Origin: DTJG01 sp964532995
GTDB taxonomy: Bacteria > Ratteibacteria > UBA8468 > B48-G9 > DTJG01
Direction: 5' to 3'
DNA: 5,904 nt
NCBI GenBank assembly: GCA_964532995.1
Contig: CAZHJN010000072.1
Location: forward strand, 1 to 5,904
Shown: positions 1 through 5,904 of the stretch, piece by piece
Layout of the letters: the number at the start of each line of letters is the position of its first letter
Position numbering within the stretch: position 1 is the first letter of the stretch
Position numbers and translations under genes: made by a program
The notes under the pieces: model-generated
What the model was told of the DNA's origin: nothing
Databases searched by the model: none
What the model saw: the letters and a program-made list of their open reading frames with translations, nothing else

Positions 1-124
1 TTAAGAGATTATAGCGGAATATGGCAACTTTATGAGTTATACTCTGGGATTTTTTGATGAAGAAAGTAATAAATTTGCGCCCTGTTATGATTCTTTTGGC
101 TTTCAAATCGATGAACTTTTTTGA
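1..124 (+). CDS. 3' tail of a convergent, possibly frameshifted or interrupted coding sequence
   Basis: This stretch has no recognised family, but it reads like the end of a protein. In the frame starting at base 5 the translation begins EIIAEYGNFMSYTLGFFDEE, continues through KFAPCYDSFGFQIDELF and stops at TGA 122-124. Most of its codons begin with a purine, as in real coding DNA, and neither minus-strand frame looks as good. The same frame has a TAA at 2-4, and the only ATG (32-34) lacks a clear ribosome binding site. The adjacent frame starting at base 1 (LRDYSGIWQLYELYSGIF) is also open and stops at 55-57, just after a run of six T (50-55). Losing one T there would fuse it to the second half. 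It may therefore be a frameshifted gene, a decayed gene, an assembly error or a tiny ORF. It converges on the deacetylase gene, with 45 bp between the two stops. Confidence 0.4.
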
Positions 125-163
125 TTCAAACATCAACAAAACTGTAAACTATGTTCCAGTAAG

Positions 164-191
164 AAAAAACTACAGAGAATTTTTTTCTCTG
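164..191 (-). terminator. Possible intrinsic terminator overlapping the deacetylase stop codon
   Basis: Read on the minus strand, CAGAGAA and TTCTCTG form a perfect 7-bp stem around an AAAAA loop (173-191). The stem is followed by the TAG stop codon and then six T (164-169). Hairpin plus T-tract is the layout of a rho-independent terminator, placed exactly where the leftward unit ends. The stem is short and only moderately GC-rich and the T-tract starts three bases after it, so efficiency may be low. On the plus strand no T-run follows the hairpin, so it should work in one direction only. Confidence 0.4.
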
Positions 192-1030
192 AATATCCTG
201 TTTACTTCAGAGCAGGTGGTAATCTCGGCAACAAGGTTCAGTCTGCTGCAGATATTTTTGAAAAAGGCAATCATTCCCTCAAGTGTCTGTCTTCTGAAAT
301 TATCAGGGCTGTCAAATTCAAATATATTATGTGTCACGGCTCTCACCAGCTTTACTGAGACATTTTCCTGCATTTGCCTTTTTAGAGACTTTTCAATTGT
401 ATAGGAATGGTTTTTAGCGTCAACAAGTTCAACCCTGAGGTCCTGCGGGTGCTTTCCGCTCCACATCCTGCTTTCCCAGTCAACAGTTATGGGAATTTCG
501 ACAAAATCAAGATTACCGGCCAGACACCTGTTATATGGATGGGCGTAATGAATAAAAAGAGGTGCTCCTGCCCATATTGATGCGCATTCAGGAAGAATTC
601 TTCCTGGCATTGAACAGGTTCCGTGCGTAAATCCAAGTTTAACCAGAATGCTGAAAGTGTGATCGTTTGCCGATGCATATCCCATGCTGAATGCAACAGG
701 TTTTTTGCCGTATGCCCGGACAAACCTATCAACAGCCTGGCTTATTATTTTTTCCTGTTCTTCTGGTCCATAAATACCGCAATATTCTTTATAACCCTGT
801 ATCACCGGATGTAAATGAAGCCCAATTTCGTGTCCCTGCTGTTCTAATTCCCTGTAAATATGATGATGCTTTTCAATATCGGATGCTATGACAAAAAATG
901 TGCATTTTCCGTTATTTTTGCTCATCACATCTGCAATACCCCTGATTGCTCTTTCTCCGAGAACATGATTATTTACCGCTGGTTGTGTTGATTCACAATC
1001 AACACCCAGCACAAAATAAGCTTTTTCCAT
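170..1030 (-). CDS. Polysaccharide deacetylase family protein (NodB/CE4-like), atypical
   Basis: This is probably a metal-dependent hydrolase of the NodB-homology fold, the family that removes N- or O-acetyl groups from sugars such as GlcNAc, MurNAc or chitin oligomers. Evidence in order: strand 1 ends in LGVDCEST, with D11 as candidate catalytic base; GKCTFFVIASDIEKH (41-55) is the typical second strand; HEIGLHLHP gives H72 and H74 as metal ligands; 114-134 (FSMGYASANDHTFSILVKLGF) matches the usual third motif; THNIFEF near the end supplies H234. Two features are unusual: an HxH metal motif instead of the common H(S/T)xxH, and S115 where the Arg of FR(P/A)G normally sits. Length (286 aa) suits a single domain. 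There is no signal peptide, so it should be cytoplasmic. The ATG lies five bases after GAGG (1036-1039), and the gene starts 15 bp after the M55 gene ends. The substrate is unknown. Confidence 0.82.
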   Translation of the reverse strand: MEKAYFVLGVDCESTQPAVNNHVLGERAIRGIADVMSKNNGKCTFFVIASDIEKHHHIYRELEQQGHEIGLHLHPVIQGYKEYCGIYGPEEQEKIISQAVDRFVRAYGKKPVAFSMGYASANDHTFSILVKLGFTHGTCSMPGRILPECASIWAGAPLFIHYAHPYNRCLAGNLDFVEIPITVDWESRMWSGKHPQDLRVELVDAKNHSYTIEKSLKRQMQENVSVKLVRAVTHNIFEFDSPDNFRRQTLEGMIAFFKNICSRLNLVAEITTCSEVNRIFREKNSL

Positions 1031-1045
1031 GCTTGCCTCACTTTA

Positions 1046-1834
1046 TCATGAAAAATATCCTTTCCATACATCAATGAAACTGGCTCCTTTGATCCTGATT
1101 GTTCGCGGGTTAAGTGAGTCAATTCCTGTCTTATACTGCCGGTAAAAAGCATCTGATGAAGAAATAAATTCAATTATCAGTTCACAGCTGCCTTCCATCT
1201 TAACAGGTTTAATGTTTGGTGTTTTTCTCAGCGCATTTGCAGCAGCTTTCCTTATAACCTGCCTTGCTTTAGCAGGTGACAGGCTTACAGCAGAGGTTCT
1301 TGTTATGCCCCATTTCACAACCGCCTTTTCCACATCAGGATTATACATGGTTGCTTCAATGCAGGCGGCTTCGTCCCCAGAAATTAATGATACCGGTATA
1401 TTAAAATGTCCTGCAAGATAAAATGCAATACCGATTTCACCAATTTCCTTTCCATTCAACAGCATTTTGACTATGGAACGGCTGCTTTCAGTGTGATTAA
1501 GGTTGCCTTTTTCAGTACCATTCATTGCATGGTGTCCCATCAGGAAAACACAATCCCATCCCTGTTCAAGAAGGAATGTTACGGGTAGTGGCCTTCCCTG
1601 GATAAGTTTTATCTCAGGGTGGATTTTTTCAGGGACAATTCCACCAGGTCCATGTCCATCAAGAACAACAATTTCTTTTGCTCCTGCTTCAAGTGCACCT
1701 TCGCAGGCTGCATTGATTTCTTCTGTGGCGAGTTCTTTTGCCATTTCATAGTATTTACCTGAGGAATATGTTTGCGATTCAAAATCAACAACTCCAGCAG
1801 TTCCTTCAAGGTCAGCCAGAATATAAATTCTCAT
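1046..1834 (-). CDS. M55 family D-aminopeptidase (DppA-like)
   Basis: DppA-type enzymes are zinc peptidases that release D-amino acids, classically D-Ala from D-Ala-D-Ala or D-Ala-Gly-Gly, and form a cytoplasmic ring-shaped decamer. All expected active-site residues are visible: D8 and E10 in LADLEGTAG, H61 in LDGHGPGG, H102 in MGHHAMNGT, H114 in NHTESS (the proposed nucleophile) and E133 in IGEIGIAF. The segment IPVSLISGDEAA (146-157) is also characteristic. At 262 aa it is close to the usual length of about 270 and appears complete. There is no signal peptide. The start is well defined: the ATG overlaps the stop of the upstream glycosidase gene as ATGA, and AGGAGA lies seven bases before it. 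This suggests translational coupling, hence matched amounts of the two proteins. I do not call it dppA because the B. subtilis dipeptide-transport operon is absent here. Confidence 0.93.
   Translation of the reverse strand: MRIYILADLEGTAGVVDFESQTYSSGKYYEMAKELATEEINAACEGALEAGAKEIVVLDGHGPGGIVPEKIHPEIKLIQGRPLPVTFLLEQGWDCVFLMGHHAMNGTEKGNLNHTESSRSIVKMLLNGKEIGEIGIAFYLAGHFNIPVSLISGDEAACIEATMYNPDVEKAVVKWGITRTSAVSLSPAKARQVIRKAAANALRKTPNIKPVKMEGSCELIIEFISSSDAFYRQYKTGIDSLNPRTIRIKGASFIDVWKGYFS
1831..1834 (-). other. ATGA stop/start overlap (translational coupling)
   Basis: The four bases read ATGA on the minus strand, so the TGA stop of the glycosidase gene shares bases with the ATG of the M55 gene. This is a classic arrangement for termination-reinitiation and is good evidence that the two genes share one mRNA. 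Confidence 0.85.
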
Positions 1835-3924
1835 TTTTCTTCTCCTGTTAGAATGTCAATTATTTCAAAACCATCAAGATAAGGGATTGTAAATTTTATT
1901 GTCCTTCCTGCCTTTTCGTATTTCAGGTTTTTCCCGGCTTTCAGCGCTTTGATGCTTATGGGTTCTATATGCCTTAAAGTTATCTTCACATCATTCAGCG
2001 GCTGCATGAAGGAAAAAGGTCTTTTCAGGCCAGATGTCAGGTTTATCAGATAAATATAAACGCGGTTTCTGTTTTTCCTTAAGAAAACCTCTATATTTCT
2101 GTTTTCCTCAATAAAGACAAAGTTTCTGGAGAGGTTTCCGGTTATATTTTTAATAATTTTGAAGTATTCAAAAAATCCGAAATTCGCTATGGTCCAGCCA
2201 ATGTTTCCGGCAAAATAAATGGAGCAGCCTTTTCCATAATTATTGACCACCATCATCGGGTTTTTTGACGGTTCAGGAACACCATCATATCTGCCTTTTA
2301 ATTTCTCGCAGAAAAAAATGTCTGTTTTTCCGTCAACCGCTTCAACAAGAACTCCAAATTTTGGTGCGGGAATGTATGTTTTTGTGATATTTTTTAGAAA
2401 AATATTTCTTCTGTCCTTTTCAAAAAACACATAATCATGGTTCATCGGTCCAATAATCTTTCCTGCAAATCTTACTCCTAAAACATCTGAAATTCCAAAA
2501 TCCTTTCTTCTCTTTCCGTTCTGGTCATAAAGAGAACTTTCAAAACCTGCTACGATGTTTCCACCGCTTGAAACAAAACTTCTAATTTTTTCACAATCTT
2601 CAGAAGAAAGGCATGCTGCATTTGGGAGTATGAGAAGATCGTATCTTTTGAGAGAATCAAAATTATTTTCGTCAATAACATCAAAAGGAACGCAATTTTT
2701 TGAAAGAGCATGATAAAAACCTTCAAACTCCATATGTAGATCTCCAATTTCTTCGCCTTCAACGACAGAAGTAAAATCTGTCAGCGGTACACTTGAACCT
2801 GCATATAATTCAGCGGATTTCGCAGGCCAGACAAGCGCAACTCTGGCCAGGGATTTTGTTTTATGAAATGGTTCAGGATGCTTCTTGATGAAATTTCCAA
2901 ATTCTGAAATTGCCTTCATTTCAGGCTGATTTATATCGTCCGGGAAAACAGCCATCCAGTAGTTTGAGCCTGAAAAACATGTCTCATAAAGCAGAATAGA
3001 AATTTCTGTTTCCGGAAGAATGTACCAGCTCCATGGTTTGTGTCCGGCACAATCAAAAACAACAACCGGTTTATTTTTTGACTGAGAAAAGAGCAATTTT
3101 CCTGTTAGAGCTGGTTTAAATATTGGAGTTCGATTCAGATCTCCATAAAGAAAACCCCCTTCGGCTCCAAGAATATCAGTATGCTTGATTATGCGGTGGT
3201 TATCCCTGCCTGTTGGCCAGTATGGCCAGTTGCTGTTGCAATTCATATAGAAAAGTATTTCTGGATTGATACCTTTGATGATTTTATTTGATTCTGCAAG
3301 AAATGTTTCCATGCTCTCTGCCTGAAATTCAATAAGGTCTTTCCATAATGGGTTTTTTCTATCTGTTTTTGGTGGTAAATTTTTCCCTGATTTTTCATAA
3401 AAAAGTTTCTGACACCATTTACAGTAGCATGTGTTTGAGAAAAATATCGGTCCATCATAGAAGATGCCATCAATTTCATACCTGCAAAGATCCTTTAATA
3501 TCTGAAAAACCCAATCCCTGTAAGGGCTGTTGATGCAGAACGATGTACCGGAATCGTAAACATTCTGAACTGGTATGCCATCTTCTTTAACCTGAACCCA
3601 GTCTGGCTGCCTTTTGGCAAAATCCGGTGTGTACCAGTGGACATTGAAATAAACAACAACCCTTATTTTGTATTTCCTGGCATAAGGAATATATTCAGCA
3701 AGCCTGTCAGGGTTCTCAACACGGCTGACTGAAGTTTTGAAATAAAGGGATCTATCATCAAGACCTGACCCGTATTTTTTTGATAGTTCCATACAGTGAA
3801 AATGCTGGACATTGCCTCCCAGTTTTCTGACAGTTTTCGCAAGTTCTTCAGCGGAAAGTTTTTTAAGGTCAAAGCAGTCAACAATTTCTATTATTCTCAA
3901 AGGTTCTTTTTCCCACCAGTGCAT
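1831..3924 (-). CDS. Putative glycoside hydrolase: GHL6-like barrel plus beta-galactosidase trimerisation-type domain
   Basis: This is likely a cytoplasmic glycosidase of unknown substrate. Residues about 10-350 look like a TIM barrel of the hypothetical glycosyl hydrolase 6 (GHL6) type: KLGGNVQHFH (34-43), IRVVVYFNVHWYTPDFAKRQ (87-106), then EIDGIFYDGPIFF (150-162), where D157 is the candidate nucleophile. A cysteine cluster CYCKWC (C166, C168, C171) follows, and GAEGG (E255) is a possible acid/base. Residues about 358-595 resemble the flavodoxin/GATase-like trimerisation domain of GH42 enzymes: VALVWPAK, then YDLLILPNAACLS, SSGGNIVAG, and YGKGCSIYFAGNIG. Residues about 605-697 look like a small beta domain (RVYIYLINLTSG). 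There is no signal peptide or membrane segment. The ATG is preceded by AGGA seven bases upstream, and the M55 gene overlaps its end by 4 nt. The catalytic assignments are inferred from pattern only. Confidence 0.8.
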   Translation of the reverse strand: MHWWEKEPLRIIEIVDCFDLKKLSAEELAKTVRKLGGNVQHFHCMELSKKYGSGLDDRSLYFKTSVSRVENPDRLAEYIPYARKYKIRVVVYFNVHWYTPDFAKRQPDWVQVKEDGIPVQNVYDSGTSFCINSPYRDWVFQILKDLCRYEIDGIFYDGPIFFSNTCYCKWCQKLFYEKSGKNLPPKTDRKNPLWKDLIEFQAESMETFLAESNKIIKGINPEILFYMNCNSNWPYWPTGRDNHRIIKHTDILGAEGGFLYGDLNRTPIFKPALTGKLLFSQSKNKPVVVFDCAGHKPWSWYILPETEISILLYETCFSGSNYWMAVFPDDINQPEMKAISEFGNFIKKHPEPFHKTKSLARVALVWPAKSAELYAGSSVPLTDFTSVVEGEEIGDLHMEFEGFYHALSKNCVPFDVIDENNFDSLKRYDLLILPNAACLSSEDCEKIRSFVSSGGNIVAGFESSLYDQNGKRRKDFGISDVLGVRFAGKIIGPMNHDYVFFEKDRRNIFLKNITKTYIPAPKFGVLVEAVDGKTDIFFCEKLKGRYDGVPEPSKNPMMVVNNYGKGCSIYFAGNIGWTIANFGFFEYFKIIKNITGNLSRNFVFIEENRNIEVFLRKNRNRVYIYLINLTSGLKRPFSFMQPLNDVKITLRHIEPISIKALKAGKNLKYEKAGRTIKFTIPYLDGFEIIDILTGEEK
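1841..1846 (-). promoter_or_regulatory. Ribosome binding site of the M55 gene
   Basis: AGGAGA on the minus strand lies six to seven bases before the ATG at 1832-1834, inside the last codons of the glycosidase gene. It is the strongest Shine-Dalgarno match in the window and fixes the M55 start. Confidence 0.75.
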
Positions 3925-3928
3925 AATA

Positions 3929-3944
3929 AATTCCTGCAGGAATT
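3929..3944 (-). promoter_or_regulatory. 16-bp perfect palindrome spanning the glycosidase ribosome binding site
   Basis: AATTCCTGCAGGAATT is an exact 16-base palindrome filling most of the gap between the URO-D and glycosidase genes. In mRNA it can fold as a 6-bp stem with a UGCA loop. The 3' arm contains part of the AGGA that should recruit ribosomes for the glycosidase (start at 3922-3924), and the 5' arm begins inside the TAA stop of the URO-D gene (3943-3945). A ribosome finishing URO-D would melt the stem and free the site, a plausible coupling device. It could equally be a protein-binding dyad or chance. Confidence 0.45.
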
Positions 3945-4911
3945 ATGCCATTGAACGGGCTTTTTTGAGCAAAGCAATAATTTTTTCCTCGTGCTCAAGA
4001 AAACAGAGCCAGAAACTGATAACTTCTGGTCCGCACCCTGCATATTTTTCATAAAGTTGGTCGAGTTCTTCAATTGAAAGGTTGTCTATTTCCCATTCTT
4101 TTATCAAAACCGTGAATTTACATGGACAGTTGTTCCTTAATATTTCAGGATTCAGATACTGATCTGCACTTGGATCAAAAACATCTATTTTGATTTTCTC
4201 AAGAAGAGGAAGGTGTTCTACTCTCAGCAACTCGCTGTGTAAATATCTTTCAGTAGCGTGCATTCCGGAATAAATAATTTCCCAGTAAGGTAGAACAAAT
4301 TCTTCGAAAAGTTTCGGCGGAAACATTCCTGCAAAATCATCTGGAATTGAGACCGGACATGGTTCAACAGGAATGCCCAGCTTTTTTCTTATTGCATTTG
4401 CATAATTTACCGCTGATTTGGCTGAAAATTCAAGCAATTTATGGGCCCTTTCAGGATCATCGTAGGGAAGAGTTAAAAAGGATTCTCCCATCAGCAGAAC
4501 CGCTGTTGTTATCGGTCCCTCATAAAGATGACCTATTGCTTTAATCGCCCGGGGTTGTTTATCAAGCAGTTTTTCAAGAGTTTCTAACCTTTTTTGAATC
4601 AATGGAGCTGCAAGATAGTCATCCGGTTCTTTGAGTCTATCTATGTCCTGTGGACTTTTCAGAAGTGGCAATGGTTTTGGTTCTGAATCTTCAGGAAAGA
4701 TAACTTCACATCCGAGTGCTGCAACATGAGGATATCCGAATCCTGCGATATGTGGTACAGGTGGTTCTATTCCAAGCCTTGATGCTATACCCCTTGCTTT
4801 TTCATATGCAAAAATAATTGCATCAGCATCAAAATGGAGCTGAGATAGTTTTATTCCAGCGTATTTTGCAATCAACCTTTCGCTTATACCGCAGTGAAAT
4901 TTCTGGCCCAT
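3943..4911 (-). CDS. URO-D/MtaA superfamily protein, probably not HemE
   Basis: It belongs to the uroporphyrinogen decarboxylase fold family, which includes heme-pathway HemE and the MtaA/CmuA-type methyltransferases that move methyl groups between corrinoid proteins and coenzyme M or other acceptors. Family marks are IGHLYEGPITTAVLLMG (126-142; compare the usual GPfT...G), IPDDFAGMFPPKLFEEFVLP (189-208), the strand/His motif RYLHSELL (222-229) and IDVFDPSADQYLNPEIL (242-258). The HemE N-terminal arginine-rich substrate motif is not seen, so a heme role is unlikely. MtaA-like enzymes bind zinc with HxC plus a late Cys; here the pair is H225-x-E227, with C293 in AGCGPE as a possible third ligand. 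The protein has 322 aa, no signal peptide, and appears complete. A weak AGAGAG sits before the ATG. As first gene after hcp and 18 bp ahead of the glycosidase, it probably opens the catabolic unit. Its reaction is unknown. Confidence 0.78.
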   Translation of the reverse strand: MGQKFHCGISERLIAKYAGIKLSQLHFDADAIIFAYEKARGIASRLGIEPPVPHIAGFGYPHVAALGCEVIFPEDSEPKPLPLLKSPQDIDRLKEPDDYLAAPLIQKRLETLEKLLDKQPRAIKAIGHLYEGPITTAVLLMGESFLTLPYDDPERAHKLLEFSAKSAVNYANAIRKKLGIPVEPCPVSIPDDFAGMFPPKLFEEFVLPYWEIIYSGMHATERYLHSELLRVEHLPLLEKIKIDVFDPSADQYLNPEILRNNCPCKFTVLIKEWEIDNLSIEELDQLYEKYAGCGPEVISFWLCFLEHEEKIIALLKKARSMA

Positions 4912-4926
4912 TTTTAATCTCTCTTG

Positions 4927-4955
4927 ATTTTACTTTTATAATCGGGCCAGGTCAA
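4927..4955 (-). promoter_or_regulatory. Possible sigma70-type promoter for the URO-D/glycosidase unit
   Basis: Read on the minus strand, TTGACC (4950-4955) and TAAAAT (4927-4932) each match the consensus at five of six positions and are separated by exactly 17 bases. They lie in the 56-bp spacer between hcp and the URO-D gene, where no terminator hairpin is visible. Against it, transcription would start only about 10 bases before the ATG, leaving a very short leader that barely includes the weak AGAGAG site, and AT-rich spacers give chance matches. Confidence 0.35.
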
Positions 4956-4967
4956 ATGCAAAAATTC

Positions 4968-5904
4968 TCAACAGTTTTCAATTTTCAAGAATCTCTTTAA
5001 GGTCTCTTCAACAGTACCTATCGGTCTTATATTAAATTGTTCAACCAGCACCTTAAGGACATTTTCGGATACAAAGGCTGGTAAACTCGGTCCAAGCCTG
5101 ATATTTTTCACTCCAAGAGAAAAGAGTGTGAGAAGTATACATACCGCCTTCTGCTCATACCACGAAAGAATGAGAGATAGTGGTAGTTCATTTATTGAAC
5201 AATTAAAAACATCAGCAAGAGCTTTTGCAATGACTATGGCAGAATAAGCATCATTGCATTGTCCGCAATCAATAAGTCTTGGAATCCCATCAACTGTACC
5301 GAATTCCAGGGTGTTGAATCTGAATTTGCCGCAGGCAAGAGTGATGATTATGCAGTCAGAAGGAATTTTTTCCGCCAGTTCTGTATAATAATTTCTTCCT
5401 GGTTTTGCACCATCACATCCGCCGACAAGGAAGAACCTTCTTATTTTTCCTTTTTTCGCAGCATCAACAATTTTATCTGCCACTGAAAGGACCGCATTAT
5501 GGGCAAAACCAACAGTTATTTCTTTCCCCGGTGTATCCTGTGAGAACCCGCCTGCTTTCTTTGCTGCTTCTATGACAGGACCGAAATCCTTTTTTCCGTT
5601 TATCTCAGGTATGTGGACGACACCAGGCCAGCCAACAAGACCGGTTGTGAAGATTCTATCAAAATAAGAGGATTTTGGTTTCTGCAAACAGTTTGTTGTC
5701 ATTAAAATGGCGCCGGGGAAAGCATCAAACTCTTTTTGCTGATTCTGCCAGGCTGTGCCATAATGACCGACAAGATGCCTGTATTTTTTCAAGTTCGGAT
5801 AGCCATGGGCTGGAAGCATCTCGCCATGGGTATATATATTGATGCCTGTGTTTTCTGTTTGTTTGAGAAGCTGTTCAAGGTCAAACAGATCATGACCAGA
5901 AATT
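4968..5904 (-). CDS. hcp: Hybrid cluster protein (hydroxylamine reductase), C-terminal part
   Basis: Hcp is a cytoplasmic iron-sulfur protein that reduces hydroxylamine to ammonia in vitro and is linked to nitric oxide detoxification and S-nitrosylation. About 311 residues are visible. The frame stays open to the window's right edge, so the start and the N-terminal [4Fe-4S] cysteines (roughly 230 residues) lie outside. The first Met inside (5819) is not the start: the codons before it read ISGHDLFDLEQLL and YTHGE, which are conserved Hcp sequence. The hybrid-cluster ligands all appear: His of SGHD, Glu of THGE, Cys of TTNC, Cys of VGGCDG (persulfide site), Cys of LACGKFRF, Cys of GQCND, and Glu and Lys of SWYEQKAV. 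Nothing looks degraded. It ends at TGA 4968-4970, 56 bp before the URO-D gene. Its class (by N-terminal cysteine spacing) cannot be judged. Hcp genes are often controlled by NO-responsive regulators, but the upstream region is not in view. Confidence 0.97.
   Translation of the reverse strand, partial: ISGHDLFDLEQLLKQTENTGINIYTHGEMLPAHGYPNLKKYRHLVGHYGTAWQNQQKEFDAFPGAILMTTNCLQKPKSSYFDRIFTTGLVGWPGVVHIPEINGKKDFGPVIEAAKKAGGFSQDTPGKEITVGFAHNAVLSVADKIVDAAKKGKIRRFFLVGGCDGAKPGRNYYTELAEKIPSDCIIITLACGKFRFNTLEFGTVDGIPRLIDCGQCNDAYSAIVIAKALADVFNCSINELPLSLILSWYEQKAVCILLTLFSLGVKNIRLGPSLPAFVSENVLKVLVEQFNIRPIGTVEETLKRFLKIENC

Noticed and set aside
54..404. Plus-strand open frame of 116 codons opposite the deacetylase 3' end
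   Set aside because: Beyond base 170 it is antisense to a well-supported gene, has no recognisable domain, and at its start competes with a better coding frame (5-124).
1503..1751. Plus-strand open frame of 82 codons inside the M55 gene
   Set aside because: Its composition (Ser/Pro-rich) is what the reverse complement of the M55 coding frame yields; the M55 frame carries all catalytic motifs.
3214..3231. Near-perfect 9-bp tandem repeat (TGGCCAGTA, TGGCCAGTT)
   Set aside because: It simply encodes the WPYWP stretch of the glycosidase; too short and in frame, so no separate role is supported.
3943..4911. Calling the URO-D family gene hemE
   Set aside because: The HemE N-terminal substrate-binding motif is not visible, no other heme genes are nearby, and the HSE motif fits the divergent methyltransferase-like branch better.
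5817..5819. ATG at 5817-5819 as the start of hcp
   Set aside because: The upstream codons to the window edge are open and encode conserved Hcp residues including two cluster ligands (His of SGHD, Glu of THGE), so the gene is cut by the window instead of starting here.

Overview
The window carries a compact run of genes that all read leftward (minus strand), and every reading frame is bacterial in style. Shine-Dalgarno-like sites precede the starts, spacers are very short, and one stop/start pair overlaps as ATGA. The DNA is AT-rich and third codon positions are mixed. The hybrid cluster protein (hydroxylamine reductase) at the right edge points to an anaerobic or microaerophilic life. I cannot name the organism. 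A GHL6-like glycosidase, an M55 peptidase and a non-HemE URO-D protein side by side is a mix I associate with poorly cultured, carbohydrate-degrading lineages (PVC or Omnitrophota type), but that is only an impression.

Layout in transcription order (right to left): (1) the C-terminal 311 residues of hcp, running off the right edge; (2) a 56-bp spacer with a possible sigma70-type promoter; (3) a 322-aa URO-D/MtaA-superfamily protein; (4) an 18-bp spacer holding a perfect 16-bp palindrome over the next ribosome binding site; (5) a 697-aa cytoplasmic glycoside-hydrolase-like protein (GHL6-type barrel plus beta-galactosidase trimerisation-type domain); (6) a 262-aa M55 (DppA-type) D-aminopeptidase overlapping it by 4 nt; (7) a 286-aa NodB/CE4-type polysaccharide deacetylase 15 bp further on; (8) a hairpin with a T-tract around the last stop codon, a plausible terminator. 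At the far left about 120 bp on the plus strand look like the tail of a convergent, perhaps broken, coding sequence.

Genes 3 to 6 are spaced as one transcription unit. None of the proteins whose N-terminus is visible has a signal peptide or membrane segment, so they should act in the cytoplasm on imported or self-derived material. A glycosidase, an N-deacetylase and a D-aminopeptidase together would fit dismantling a conjugate of (acetylated) amino sugars and short D-amino-acid peptides, such as a muropeptide, with the URO-D protein handling a methyl group or corrinoid step. This pathway is inference. hcp is a nitrosative-stress/redox gene and may be an unrelated neighbour with its own promoter.

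No tRNA, rRNA, CRISPR array, insertion sequence or long repeat was seen. No gene-free stretch exceeds 300 bases.
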